This document shows positions 31,119-39,094 of a stretch of 64,000 nt of DNA, in pieces. Position 1 is the stretch's first letter, and each line of letters opens with the position of its first letter. Origin of the DNA: Ornithinimicrobium pekingense DSM 21552 (GTDB lineage Bacteria; Actinomycetota; Actinomycetes; Actinomycetales; Dermatophilaceae); contig NZ_ATWJ01000008.1 in assembly GCF_000421185.1 (NCBI RefSeq), positions 1 through 64,000 of the forward strand, given 5' to 3'. The notes beneath the pieces were generated by a model. It saw only the letters and a list, made by a program, of their open reading frames with translations, made no database searches and was not told where the DNA came from. The position numbers were made by a program, and so were the translations under genes.

Positions 31119-31183
31119 GGGCCCAGTCCATCACGAGACCGCCGCGCGGACCAGGGGCCGGCGCCGGCAACCCTCGTGCGGTC

Positions 31184-31229
31184 CTGTCGTGTCACGACGG
31201 TCGCACGGACGACGGATGTGACACGACAG
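31184..31229. repeat. Perfect 12-bp inverted repeat with 22-bp spacer
   Basis: CTGTCGTGTCAC and its exact complement GTGACACGACAG flank 22 bases. The left arm also contributes to a local palindrome GTCGTG-T-CACGAC (31186-31198). It lies 74 bases downstream of the ABC exporter stop (minus strand) and 66 bases before the ASCH-like gene. Either a terminator hairpin or two inverted copies of a TGTCGTGTCAC operator. Confidence 0.75.
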
Positions 31230-31302
31230 AACTGCACGAGCGTCTGCGCCACGTTGCTGCCGCTCTCGCCGTCGCTCTCGCCGTCGCCGGCGCACCGGCC
31301 GG

Positions 31303-33249
31303 TCAGGCGGCGAGCGCCACGGGCTCGGCGTCGGAGGCGAGCGCCACGTCCTCGTCGTCCGTCCCGTCGGGCGAGGTGTCCCGGGAGCCGGCGGCGACGA
31401 GCGCGGCATACCTGCCCCCGAGCGCGAGGAGCTCGTCGTGACGGCCCCGCTCGACGACCCGGCCACCGTCCAGGACCACGATGAGGTCGGCACGCCGCAC
31501 GGTGGAGAGCCGATGGGCGATGGTCACGACCGTGCGGTCCTCGCCGACCCGCTCGAGCGCGTCCTGGATCGCGGCCTCGGTGCGGGTGTCCAGCGCGCTG
31601 GTCGCCTCGTCCAGGACGAGCACCCGCGGGTCGCGCAGCAGCGTCCGGGCCAGCGCGAGGCGCTGCTGCTCACCGCCGGAGAAACGGTGGCCGCGGGCGC
31701 CGACCACCGTGTCGTAGCCGTCAGGCAGGGAGACGACGAGGTCGTGGATCTGCGCGTCCCGCGCGGCACGCTCGACCTGCTCGTCGGTGGCGTCCGGCCT
31801 GGCGAAGCGCAGGTTCTCCCGGATGGTCGCGTGCAGCAGGTAGGTCTCCTGGGACACGACGCCGACCACGGCGGCGCGCTCGTTCGACGGCAGGTCGCGC
31901 AGATCGATGCCGTCCAGGGTGACGCGGCCGCGGGTGGGGTCGTCGAGCCGGGTCAGCAGCGCTGCGAGGGTGCTCTTGCCCGAGCCGGTGGCCCCGACGA
32001 GCGCGACCGTCGCGCCGGCGGGGATGGTCAGGTCGACGTCGCGCAGCGCGTCGGGCCCGGGGGCGGCAGCACCCCCGTAGCGGTAGGTCACGCCCTCCAG
32101 GCGCAGCTCGCCGCGCGCGGTCGCGGGGTCGAGGTGGCGAGCCCTCGCCGGCGCAGGCTCGGGGACCTCGACGGGCAGGTCGAGGTACTCGAAGATGCGG
32201 CTGAAGAGCGCCATGGACGCGGTCACCTGGACCCCGACCGACAGCAGCCCCATGACGGGCCGGAAGATACCCGCCTGCAGCGCGGTGAACGCCACGAGCG
32301 TCCCGATCGAGATCCCGGCTCCGGTGACCGGCAACCCGGCGACCAGGTAGAGCGCCGCCGGGACGACTGCGAACACGATGCCCATCGTGGCGGTCCGCCA
32401 CCGGCCGGCGATCTGCGCGGCGACCTCGAGGTCGAGCAGCCCCGCACTGGTGGAGGTGAACCGCTGCGCCAGCGCCTCCCCCGCGCCCAGCGTCTTGCTC
32501 AGCCGCGCACCGCTGACCGACAGCGACTCCTCGACCTGGGCGTGCAGGCCCGCCAGGGCCTTCTGCCGCCTGTCGGTCGCGTCGCGGCGCAACCGGGCGA
32601 CCGAGCGGGTCACCAGCACCGCGGGCGGGATGACGACCAGCGACAGCAGCGCCAGCGTGGGGCTGAGCGCCAGCATGGCGACGAGAGTGCCGATGACGGT
32701 GGCGACGTTGCCCGCGAGCGAGGTCGCCGTAGAGGTGACGACGCCCTGCAGCCCGGACACGTCGTGGGTCAGGCGCGACTGCACCTCCCCCGACCTGGTG
32801 CGGGTGAAGAACGACAGCGGCTGGCGCTGCAGGGAGGTGAACAGGTCGGTCCGCAGGAGGTGCATGATCCGCTGGCCCGTCGTCGTGCTCACCCAGGTCT
32901 GGACCACGCCGAGGACCGAGGTGACCACGGCCACGCCCACCATGGCGCCGACCAGCATCAGCAGCAGGCGCACATCCTGCTCCGGGATCGCCACGTCGAC
33001 GATCTCCTTGACCAGGAACGGCGTGGCCAGGCCGAGGGCCGAGCTGGTGACGATGAGGGCCAGGACGACGGCGATCGACCAGCGGTGCGGGCCGAAGAGC
33101 GCGAGGACCCGCCGGCCGCTCACCGGGTAGGCGGCCAGCTGGGCGCGGTCCCGCGGGTCCCGGCGCGCACCGGCGCCGCCCCCTCGGTCGCCGCGACCTG
33201 CGCGGTCACCGAGGCCGTGACCGGAGGCAAGGGAAGAGAAGTCGGTCAT
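31303..33249 (-). CDS. ABC exporter, fused permease-ATPase half transporter
   Basis: A 648-residue type IV ABC exporter. A charged Gly/Arg/Asp-rich N-terminus precedes six membrane helices (to ~residue 345) and an ATPase with Walker A VGATGSGKSTL, Q-loop VVSQETYLL, signature FSGGEQQRLALARTLL, Walker B VLVLDEATSALD and the H-loop IAHRLSTVRRAD. It should act as a homodimer exporting a lipid or drug. Ribosome site AAAGGAG. It is divergent from a MarR-family regulator, which likely controls it. Confidence 0.9.
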   Translation of the reverse strand: MTDFSSLASGHGLGDRAGRGDRGGGAGARRDPRDRAQLAAYPVSGRRVLALFGPHRWSIAVVLALIVTSSALGLATPFLVKEIVDVAIPEQDVRLLLMLVGAMVGVAVVTSVLGVVQTWVSTTTGQRIMHLLRTDLFTSLQRQPLSFFTRTRSGEVQSRLTHDVSGLQGVVTSTATSLAGNVATVIGTLVAMLALSPTLALLSLVVIPPAVLVTRSVARLRRDATDRRQKALAGLHAQVEESLSVSGARLSKTLGAGEALAQRFTSTSAGLLDLEVAAQIAGRWRTATMGIVFAVVPAALYLVAGLPVTGAGISIGTLVAFTALQAGIFRPVMGLLSVGVQVTASMALFSRIFEYLDLPVEVPEPAPARARHLDPATARGELRLEGVTYRYGGAAAPGPDALRDVDLTIPAGATVALVGATGSGKSTLAALLTRLDDPTRGRVTLDGIDLRDLPSNERAAVVGVVSQETYLLHATIRENLRFARPDATDEQVERAARDAQIHDLVVSLPDGYDTVVGARGHRFSGGEQQRLALARTLLRDPRVLVLDEATSALDTRTEAAIQDALERVGEDRTVVTIAHRLSTVRRADLIVVLDGGRVVERGRHDELLALGGRYAALVAAGSRDTSPDGTDDEDVALASDAEPVALAA

Positions 33250-33269
33250 CCGGCTCTCCTTTCGCTGTG

Positions 33270-33295
33270 CTCCCGCCGGTCGTCGCCGGCGGGAG
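33270..33295 (-). promoter_or_regulatory. Stem-loop in the ABC exporter leader
   Basis: A perfect 10-bp stem CTCCCGCCGG / CCGGCGGGAG with a 6-base loop, positioned between the promoter region and the AAAGGAG site, about 20 bases before the ATG. It could be an mRNA stabiliser or an attenuator; no T-run follows. Confidence 0.45.
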
Positions 33296-33313
33296 GACGT
33301 GTGTCGACAGCAT

Positions 33314-33356
33314 CAACTAAGGAGGTTGCCTCTTTATTTCCAAGCCTCGCTATGCT
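33314..33356. promoter_or_regulatory. Divergent marR/ABC promoter region with probable operator
   Basis: CAAC-TAAGGAG-GTTG (33314-33328) is an imperfect dyad that overlaps the -10 area of the ABC gene (minus TTAGTT, with TTGGAA 17 bases upstream) and the -35 of marR (plus TTGCCT). TATGCT (33351-33356) then stands 6 bases before the marR ATG. The arrangement lets one MarR dimer control both genes. Confidence 0.5.
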
Positions 33357-33362
33357 CCGGGT

Positions 33363-33911
33363 ATGCCGCCCGCGCCCCTCCCTCCCGGCGCCTCGGCCGA
33401 GGTCCCGGACGACTCCTCAGAGGTCGACCTGCTCATGCGCCTGGCCCGCCGCTGGCGCCGGCTCGGGGCGCAGGAGGCGCCCGGGCAGGGCCTGTCGCCC
33501 CACCAGGAGCGCGCCCTCCTCGCGGTGGCCCGGCTGTCGCGGGGCCCGGCTGGACAGCCCGGTCACGACGGCGGCGGTCCTGCGGAGCACCGCGCCGCGG
33601 GGCACGGGGCCGCGGAGCACCGCCCCCCGGCCCCGGGCGTCCGCGTCTCCTCCCTCGCCGCCCACCTCGGTATCGCCCCCCGCTCGGCCACCGAGGTCGC
33701 CGACGCCCTCGAGGCCGCCGGGCTGCTGTCCCGCGCCGCCGACCCCACCGACCGGCGTGCGGTGCTCCTGACGCTCACCGACGAGGGACGGCATACCGTC
33801 GGGCAGGTGCGGGAGCGGCGCCGCGCCGCGGCCGACGCGGCGGTGGAGCGGCTGAGCCCGGCCGACCGTGCCGAGCTCCGGCGCCTCCTGCAGGCGCTCC
33901 TCGACGCCTGA
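33363..33911 (+). CDS. MarR-family regulator with a His/Gly-rich insertion
   Basis: A 182-residue MarR-like protein. The core helix-turn-helix and wing are clear (SSLAAHLGIAPRSATEVADALEAAGL and RAADPTDRRAVLLTLTDEG). Between helix 1/2 and the recognition core is an unusual ~35-residue insertion rich in Gly, His, Pro and Ala (QPGHDGGGPAEHRAAGHG...). The His content suggests metal binding or just repeat drift. The mRNA is likely leaderless. It faces the ABC exporter it probably represses. Confidence 0.85.
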   Translation: MPPAPLPPGASAEVPDDSSEVDLLMRLARRWRRLGAQEAPGQGLSPHQERALLAVARLSRGPAGQPGHDGGGPAEHRAAGHGAAEHRPPAPGVRVSSLAAHLGIAPRSATEVADALEAAGLLSRAADPTDRRAVLLTLTDEGRHTVGQVRERRRAAADAAVERLSPADRAELRRLLQALLDA

Positions 33912-33995
33912 CGGCCTCCACGACGCGAGGTCCGGCACCCGTCGTGGGACGGACGCCCGCGCTCGAGCACGGGCATCTGTGGCAGGACATGTGTC

Positions 33996-34036
33996 GGGGC
34001 GGGGCGCCACCCGGTCTCCCGGGGGCGCCCCGCCCC
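33996..34036. terminator. Strong bidirectional hairpin between marR and amtB
   Basis: A perfect 13-bp stem GGGGCGGGGCGCC / GGCGCCCCGCCCC. The 15-base loop itself contains CCCGG-TCTC-CCGGG, so the stem can extend. It separates the two convergent genes; the rest of the 188-bp gap has nothing more. Confidence 0.75.
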
Positions 34037-34099
34037 TGCTCGCACCGGCCGTCGTCCGGCCGCGTCCCTTCGACGGCCGGCCACCGGGCCGTGCTGCTC

Positions 34100-35371
34100 C
34101 TAGGTGCGAGCGTCCTCGGCGAGCGGTTCGTAGGAGGCAGACTCCTCGCCGAAGGTGTAGGCGGACTCGCTGTGCTCGGACAGGTCCACGCCGCGGGCCT
34201 CGTCCTCGGCGCTGACCCGGAAGCCCAGGGTCCGGTGGATGGCCAGCCCGATCAGGGCCGTGAGCACGCCGGTGAAGACGAGGGTGAAGACGGTGGCCGC
34301 GACCTGCGCCACGAGCTGTCCGGCGCCGCCGCCGTAGAACAGGCCGCCGCCCTCGCCGTCGACCGGCAGGGCCAGGAAGCCGATCGCCAGGGTGCCGATG
34401 ATGCCGGCGACCAGGTGCACGCCGACCACGTCGAGCGCGTCGTCGTAGCCGAACCGGTACTTCCAGCCGACCGCCACGGCCGACCCGACGCCGGCGAGCA
34501 GACCGATGACGAGCGCGCCCAGCGGGGAGACGCTGGCGCAGGCCGGGGTGATGGCGACCAGCCCGGCGACCACGCCGGAGGCGGCCCCGATGGAGGTGGG
34601 ACGCCCGTCCCGGACCCGCTCGACGACCAGCCAGGCCAGCATCGCCGCGGCCGGCGCGGCCAGGGTGTTGACCCAGATCAGGCCCGCCTCCTCCACGGAG
34701 CCCGCGGCGCCGCCGTTGAAGCCGAACCACCCGAACCACAGCATCGCGGTGCCGATCATCACCAGCGGCACGTTGTGCGGGCGGTGGTAGCCCTTGGTCT
34801 TGCCGAAGTCGGCCCGCGAGCCGATGATGTAGACGAGCACCAGCGCCGCCAGACCCGCGTTGATGTGCACGACGGTGCCGCCGGCGAAGTCGATCGCCTC
34901 GCCGAACACGCGCCCGACGGCGCCGTCGGCCGACAGCAGACCGCCGCCCCAGACCATGAACGCCAGCGGGCAGTAGACCAGCGTGACCCAGATCGTCACG
35001 AACAGCGTCCACGAGCCGAAGCGGGTGCGGTCGGCCACCGCGCCGGAGATCAGAGCGACCGTGATGATCGCGAACGTCGCCCCGTAGCCGATGCCGACCA
35101 GGTCTGCGGTGCCCACGTGGGAGGCGAGGCCGAGGTCGGCCAGCGGGTTGCCGACGAGCCCGCCGAGGATGCCGGGCGCCGACGTCATCCCGTAGCCCCA
35201 GAGGACCCAGACGACACCGACGATCCCCACCGCGACGAAGCTCATCATGATCATGTTGAGGGCGGCCTTGGCCCGGGCCATGCCGCCGTAGAAGAACGCC
35301 AGTCCGGGCGTCATCAGCAGCACGAGCGCCGCCGACACCATCACCCAGACGTCACCTGCGGTGAGATCCAT
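34100..35371 (-). CDS. amtB: Ammonium transporter
   Basis: A 423-residue Amt/Rh channel of 11 helices: GLAFFYGGMARAKAALNMIMM, the VYCPLAFMVWG region, the twin pore His in VVHINAGLAALVL and VVGVHLVAGIIG, and PHNVPLVMIG TAMLWFGWFGFNGG signature segments. It conducts NH4+/NH3 into the cell. Start ATG with AGGAGG. No glnK (PII) gene follows; a terminator does. The upstream GlnR-type box fits nitrogen-limitation control. Confidence 0.93.
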   Translation of the reverse strand: MDLTAGDVWVMVSAALVLLMTPGLAFFYGGMARAKAALNMIMMSFVAVGIVGVVWVLWGYGMTSAPGILGGLVGNPLADLGLASHVGTADLVGIGYGATFAIITVALISGAVADRTRFGSWTLFVTIWVTLVYCPLAFMVWGGGLLSADGAVGRVFGEAIDFAGGTVVHINAGLAALVLVYIIGSRADFGKTKGYHRPHNVPLVMIGTAMLWFGWFGFNGGAAGSVEEAGLIWVNTLAAPAAAMLAWLVVERVRDGRPTSIGAASGVVAGLVAITPACASVSPLGALVIGLLAGVGSAVAVGWKYRFGYDDALDVVGVHLVAGIIGTLAIGFLALPVDGEGGGLFYGGGAGQLVAQVAATVFTLVFTGVLTALIGLAIHRTLGFRVSAEDEARGVDLSEHSESAYTFGEESASYEPLAEDART

Positions 35372-35511
35372 TGTCCTGCCTCCTTGGTGAGTGCCTGTGC
35401 ACGGCCCGTCCCGCGCCACGCCCTCGGGGGGCGGGAGCGGGCCGCTGCGGACAGTCAACGGCAGGGATGTTTCCGGAGGCGGCGCGCCGGCGTTAACTCT
35501 TCGTTGCCGAC

Positions 35512-35527
35512 GTTTCGGGCGCGTAAC
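35512..35527 (-). promoter_or_regulatory. GlnR box upstream of amtB
   Basis: On the minus strand GTTAC-N6-GAAAC matches the half-site pattern gTnAC-n6-GaAAC bound by actinobacterial GlnR. It lies about 140 bases before the amtB start. A further GTTAAC (35492-35497) and GAAAC (complement of 35469-35473) are nearby but not at standard spacing. The box also borders the menC stop. Confidence 0.6.
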
Positions 35528-35535
35528 GCGGCTGG

Positions 35536-36537
35536 TCAGACAAGGGCGTGGGCGCGGGCCAGGCGCTCGCGCCACCACCGCTCGCGCTCCGCGCTGCTCC
35601 GGTATGCCGTGAGGCTGGCCGGGTCGGTCGCCCTCCGGGCCGCGTCGGCCCGGGCGGTCGTCAGCTCCCCACCGACCGGCAGGAGCGGGTCGGCGACCAC
35701 GTCGGCCCGCAGGAGCGCCGCCGTGCCCAGGCCGCAGTCGTGCTCGAGGCGGGGCAGGGCGGCCGCCAGACGCACGCCGACGGCCAGCCCGACCGAGGTG
35801 TCGAGCGCGGAGGAGACCACGGCCGGCAGTCCGCAGGCCTCGACGACCTCCAGCGCGCGGGCGACGCCGCCCAGCGGGGCGACCTTGACCACGACGAGGT
35901 CGGCGGCCCGCTCCCGGGCCACCCTCAGCGGGTCCTCCGCCCGCCGGACGGACTCGTCGGCCGCGACGGGCACCTCGGCACCCGCCCGCGCCAGCGCGAC
36001 CCGCAGGGCGGCCAGCTCCTCGACCGTGGCGCACGGCTGCTCGGCATACTCCAGCCCGAGCGGAGCCAGCGCCCGGAGGGCCTCCACCGCCTCGTCCACC
36101 GACCAGGCACCGTTGGCGTCGACGCGGATCCGGGCGTCGGGGCCGAGCACCCGGCGCACCTCGGTCACCCGGGCCACGTCGTCGGCGAGCGCCTGCCCCT
36201 TCTCGGCGACCTTGACCTTGGCGGTCCGGGACACGTCATACCGCGCGAGGACGCCCTGGACCTGGTCGGGCGGCACGGCGGGGACGGTGGCGTTGACACC
36301 GACGGCGTCGCGCACCGGCGGGGGCAGCTCGCCCCACCCCGCCTCGACCGCGGCGGCGAGCCAGCGGGCCGCGTCGGCGTCGTCGTACTCGACGAAGGGG
36401 GCCCACTCGGCCCATCCCCTCGGCCCGCGCAGCAGCACCGCCTCCCGCTCGCTCACCCCGCGGAAGCGCACCCGCATCGGCAGGGTCACGACGTGGGCGG
36501 CCTCCAGCAGGGCGGGCAGGTCGGGCGTCACCGTCAC
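35536..36537 (-). CDS. menC: o-Succinylbenzoate synthase
   Basis: A 333-residue enolase-superfamily enzyme that dehydrates SHCHC to o-succinylbenzoate in menaquinone synthesis. Catalytic Lys in RTAKVKVAEKG, metal ligands in IRVDANGAW, EYAEQPC and VAADES, and the second Lys in VVKVAPLGG are all present. The GTG at 36537 has TAGGCT and a 7-base gap, so the transcript is leaderless; a second GTG 6 bases on is the alternative. menB, menE and menA are close by. Confidence 0.92.
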   Translation of the reverse strand: MTVTPDLPALLEAAHVVTLPMRVRFRGVSEREAVLLRGPRGWAEWAPFVEYDDADAARWLAAAVEAGWGELPPPVRDAVGVNATVPAVPPDQVQGVLARYDVSRTAKVKVAEKGQALADDVARVTEVRRVLGPDARIRVDANGAWSVDEAVEALRALAPLGLEYAEQPCATVEELAALRVALARAGAEVPVAADESVRRAEDPLRVARERAADLVVVKVAPLGGVARALEVVEACGLPAVVSSALDTSVGLAVGVRLAAALPRLEHDCGLGTAALLRADVVADPLLPVGGELTTARADAARRATDPASLTAYRSSAERERWWRERLARAHALV

Positions 36538-36544
36538 GCGGTCC

Positions 36545-36584
36545 AGCCTAGGAGAGCCCCCACCCGCGGACACCGGCTGTCCGC
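36545..36584. promoter_or_regulatory. menC -10 and adjacent dyad in the menC/VOC divergent spacer
   Basis: TAGGCT (minus, 36545-36550) is the menC -10. Just upstream, GCGGACA-CCGGC-TGTCCGC (36566-36584) is a perfect 7-bp inverted repeat, placed where a regulator of menC or the divergent VOC gene could bind. The VOC ATG has CAGGGT 7 bases upstream. Confidence 0.5.
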
Positions 36585-36637
36585 AGCGGCGGTCGAGGTG
36601 GCTGCGCCCCGGGCCGCCCTGCGGCAGGGTGAGGCCC

Positions 36638-37051
36638 ATGGCACTGAAGTGGTACACCGTCGTCGTCGACTGCTCCGACCCCCGGGCGCTGGCCCGCTGG
36701 TGGGCGGAGGTCCTGGACTGGGTCGCCGTCTACGACACCCCCGAGGAGGTGGTGCTCGTCCCCCGGCACGCGATGGAGGAGGCCGAGCACGTCGAGTCGC
36801 TGGAGGAGTGGATGCGCCGGGGCCAGGGGCTGGTCTTCGTCCCGGTGCCGGAGGGCAAGACGGTCAAGAACCGCCTGCACATCGACCTGGCACCGCACAC
36901 CTCCCAGGACCGCGACGCCGAGATCCAGCGGCTGCTCGACATGGGGGCCACGAGGGCGGACGTCGGGCAGGACACGGAGAAGGTCAGCTGGACCGTCCTG
37001 GCGGACCCGGAGGGCAACGAGTTCTGCGTGCTGTCGAGCCGGGACCAGTAG
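36638..37051 (+). CDS. VOC (glyoxalase-like) superfamily protein
   Basis: A 137-residue vicinal-oxygen-chelate protein: KWYTVVVDCSDPRALARWWAEVL opening, RLHIDLAPH in the middle and SWTVLADPEGNEFCVL at the end, the two halves of a glyoxalase-like domain. His of HIDL and Glu of GNEF are the usual metal-ligand positions. Substrate unknown. It diverges from menC and converges with the kinase gene. Confidence 0.8.
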   Translation: MALKWYTVVVDCSDPRALARWWAEVLDWVAVYDTPEEVVLVPRHAMEEAEHVESLEEWMRRGQGLVFVPVPEGKTVKNRLHIDLAPHTSQDRDAEIQRLLDMGATRADVGQDTEKVSWTVLADPEGNEFCVLSSRDQ

Positions 37052-37065
37052 GCGGGGCGCCCCGC
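37052..37065. terminator. GC palindrome in the VOC/ribokinase convergent gap
   Basis: GCGGGGCGCCCCGC is fully self-complementary (14 bp) in a 21-bp gap. It may work as a small bidirectional terminator, though the loop would have to use part of the stem. Confidence 0.35.
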
Positions 37066-37072
37066 AGCCCCC

Positions 37073-37963
37073 TCAGCCGGGTCGCAGCACGCCGAGGTCG
37101 GGACGCCCGCCCAGCCGGGCGACCGTCGAGGCCGCGCAGTCGGCGGCCAGCTCCCCGGCCCGCTCGGGCGTCGTCCCGGCCCGCAGTCCCACCACGAGGC
37201 CGGCCACGAAGGAGTCACCGCCCCCGGTCGCGTCGACGTGGCCGCTCGCGTGGGGGAAGACGCGGTGACCGCCGGGCCAGGCCACCAGGTCGCCTCCGTC
37301 CACCCCGAGCGCGACGACGTCCAGCCGGTGCTCGGCCACGAGCTGACGGGCGAGGGCCGCGGCGGCGTCCGCGTCCCCGGTGGGCCGCCCTGCGAGCAGG
37401 CCCGCCTCGTGGGCGTCGGCCCGCAGGACCGATGCAGCGTCCAGCAGCCCGCGCCGGTCGGCGTCGACCGCGCCGTCCAGGACCACTCTCGCCCCGGCGG
37501 CCGCGGCCAGCCGGGCGGCTTCGACGAGCGCGCCGACCGGCTGCTGCAGCTGCAGGCACACGGTGTCCGCCGCGGCGAACGCCTCGGCGGCAGCGTGCAC
37601 GTCCTCGACCGTCAGGACCGACGTGGGCGGGACGTCCTCCAGCAGGCGGCTGTCCCCGTCGGCCGAGACGACGTCGACCAGCAGGGCGCTGGGCCCCCTG
37701 CGCCGGACCCAGCGGTGGCCGACCCCGTCGCGGTCGAGGGACCGGAGCAGCTCCTCCCCCACGGCGTCATCGCCGACCACGCCCAGCAGCTCCACCTCGG
37801 CACCCAGCTGCACCATCGCGACCGCCTGGTTGGCACCCTTGCCACCGAGGAGCTCGCGACGCTCCCGAACGTCGCTGCTGCCCCCGCCGCCAGGCACCTC
37901 CTTCACAGCCAGCACGAGGTCCCGGCCGACCTGCCCGACGACGAGGATGGAGGTGTCCGCCAT
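37073..37963 (-). CDS. PfkB-family carbohydrate kinase (ribokinase-like)
   Basis: A 296-residue PfkB kinase: the N-terminal motif ELLGGKGANQAVAM and the C-terminal GHVDATGGGDSFVAGL with the catalytic Asp (second D of DSF region) and anion hole. The N-terminus SILVVGQVGRDLVL is the usual ribokinase strand. It probably phosphorylates ribose or another sugar; substrate is not certain. The ATG is preferred; a GTG lies 6 bases before it. Confidence 0.85.
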   Translation of the reverse strand: MADTSILVVGQVGRDLVLAVKEVPGGGGSSDVRERRELLGGKGANQAVAMVQLGAEVELLGVVGDDAVGEELLRSLDRDGVGHRWVRRRGPSALLVDVVSADGDSRLLEDVPPTSVLTVEDVHAAAEAFAAADTVCLQLQQPVGALVEAARLAAAAGARVVLDGAVDADRRGLLDAASVLRADAHEAGLLAGRPTGDADAAAALARQLVAEHRLDVVALGVDGGDLVAWPGGHRVFPHASGHVDATGGGDSFVAGLVVGLRAGTTPERAGELAADCAASTVARLGGRPDLGVLRPG

Positions 37964-38055
37964 GGCCACGGGTCTACCACGGTCGGGACGACCCCGCCCT
38001 CCGCGCTGCCGGGCGGACGGACGAGACCGCCGGCGCCACGTCATACCCCCTCCCC

Positions 38056-38061
38056 TAGTCT
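38056..38061 (+). promoter_or_regulatory. -10 element of menB
   Basis: TAGTCT, 6 bases before the GTG start; leaderless. Confidence 0.55.
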
Positions 38062-38067
38062 GACCGC

Positions 38068-39003
38068 GTGAGCGAGCAGACCGACCCGGAGCAGAGCGCC
38101 GACCCCTTCGACCCGACGCAGTGGCAGGAGGTCGAGGGCTTCGCGCTCACCGACATCACCTACCACCGCCACGTGGAGCTGGGGTGCGTGCGTATCGCCT
38201 TCGACCGTCCGGAGGTGCGCAACGCCTTCCGCCCGCACACGGTCGACGAGCTCTACCGGGCGCTCGACCACGCCCGGATGACGCCGGACGTGGGCGTGGT
38301 GCTGCTCACGGGCAACGGCCCCTCCCCCCGGGACGGCGGCTGGGCGTTCTGCTCGGGCGGCGACCAGCGCATCCGCGGGCGCAGCGGCTACCAGTACGCG
38401 CAGGGCGAGACCTCCGAGACCGTGGACGCGGCTCGGGTGAAGGCGGAGGGCGGGCGGCTGCACATCCTCGAGGTGCAGCGGCTCATCCGCACCATGCCCA
38501 AGGTCGTCATCGCGGTGGTCAGCGGCTGGGCGGCCGGCGGCGGTCACAGCCTGCACGTCGTGTGCGACCTGACGATCGCCTCCCGTCAGCACGCCCGCTT
38601 CAAGCAGACCGACGCCGACGTGGGCTCCTTCGACGCCGGCTACGGGTCGGCCTACCTGGCCAAGCAGGTCGGGCAGAAGTTCGCCCGCGAGATCTTCTTC
38701 CTCGGCCGCCCCTACGACGCCGAGACGATGCAGCGGATGGGCGCGGTGAACATCGTCGCCGACCACGCCGACCTGGAGACCGAGTCGGTCCAGGTCGCCC
38801 GGGAGATTCTGGGCAAGAGCCCGACCGCCCAGCGGATGCTCAAGTTCGCGTTCAACCTGACCGACGACGGGCTCATGGGCCAGCAGGTCTTCGCCGGGGA
38901 GGCGACCCGCCTGGCCTACATGACCGACGAGGCGGTGGAGGGCAAGGAGGCCTTCCTGGAGAAGCGGGCGCCCGACTGGTCGCCCTTCCCCTGGTACTTC
39001 TGA
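38068..39003 (+). CDS. menB: 1,4-Dihydroxy-2-naphthoyl-CoA synthase
   Basis: A 311-residue crotonase-fold enzyme that cyclises OSB-CoA. Oxyanion-hole blocks FCSGGDQRIRGRSGYQYA and SGWAAGGGHSLHVVCDLT, the catalytic Asp region TDADVGSFDAGYGSAYLA, and the C-terminal WSPFPWYF are diagnostic of MenB and exclude simple enoyl-CoA hydratase. The ~25-residue N-terminal extension is common in actinobacteria. The mRNA is probably leaderless. Confidence 0.95.
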   Translation: MSEQTDPEQSADPFDPTQWQEVEGFALTDITYHRHVELGCVRIAFDRPEVRNAFRPHTVDELYRALDHARMTPDVGVVLLTGNGPSPRDGGWAFCSGGDQRIRGRSGYQYAQGETSETVDAARVKAEGGRLHILEVQRLIRTMPKVVIAVVSGWAAGGGHSLHVVCDLTIASRQHARFKQTDADVGSFDAGYGSAYLAKQVGQKFAREIFFLGRPYDAETMQRMGAVNIVADHADLETESVQVAREILGKSPTAQRMLKFAFNLTDDGLMGQQVFAGEATRLAYMTDEAVEGKEAFLEKRAPDWSPFPWYF

Positions 39004-39094
39004 GCGCCGCGCACCCGGCTCGGGCCCCGGCGGCCCGCCGAGGACCGTGCGACACTGGCGGCACGAGGCAGTTCGCGACGGGGAGGACGAGAGC

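Noticed and set aside
33299-37051. A 1250-codon open frame on the plus strand across marR, amtB and menC
   Set aside because: Composition is Arg/Gly/Pro-rich without motifs except for the VOC protein at its end. The real genes on both strands explain it; long antisense frames are normal at this G+C.
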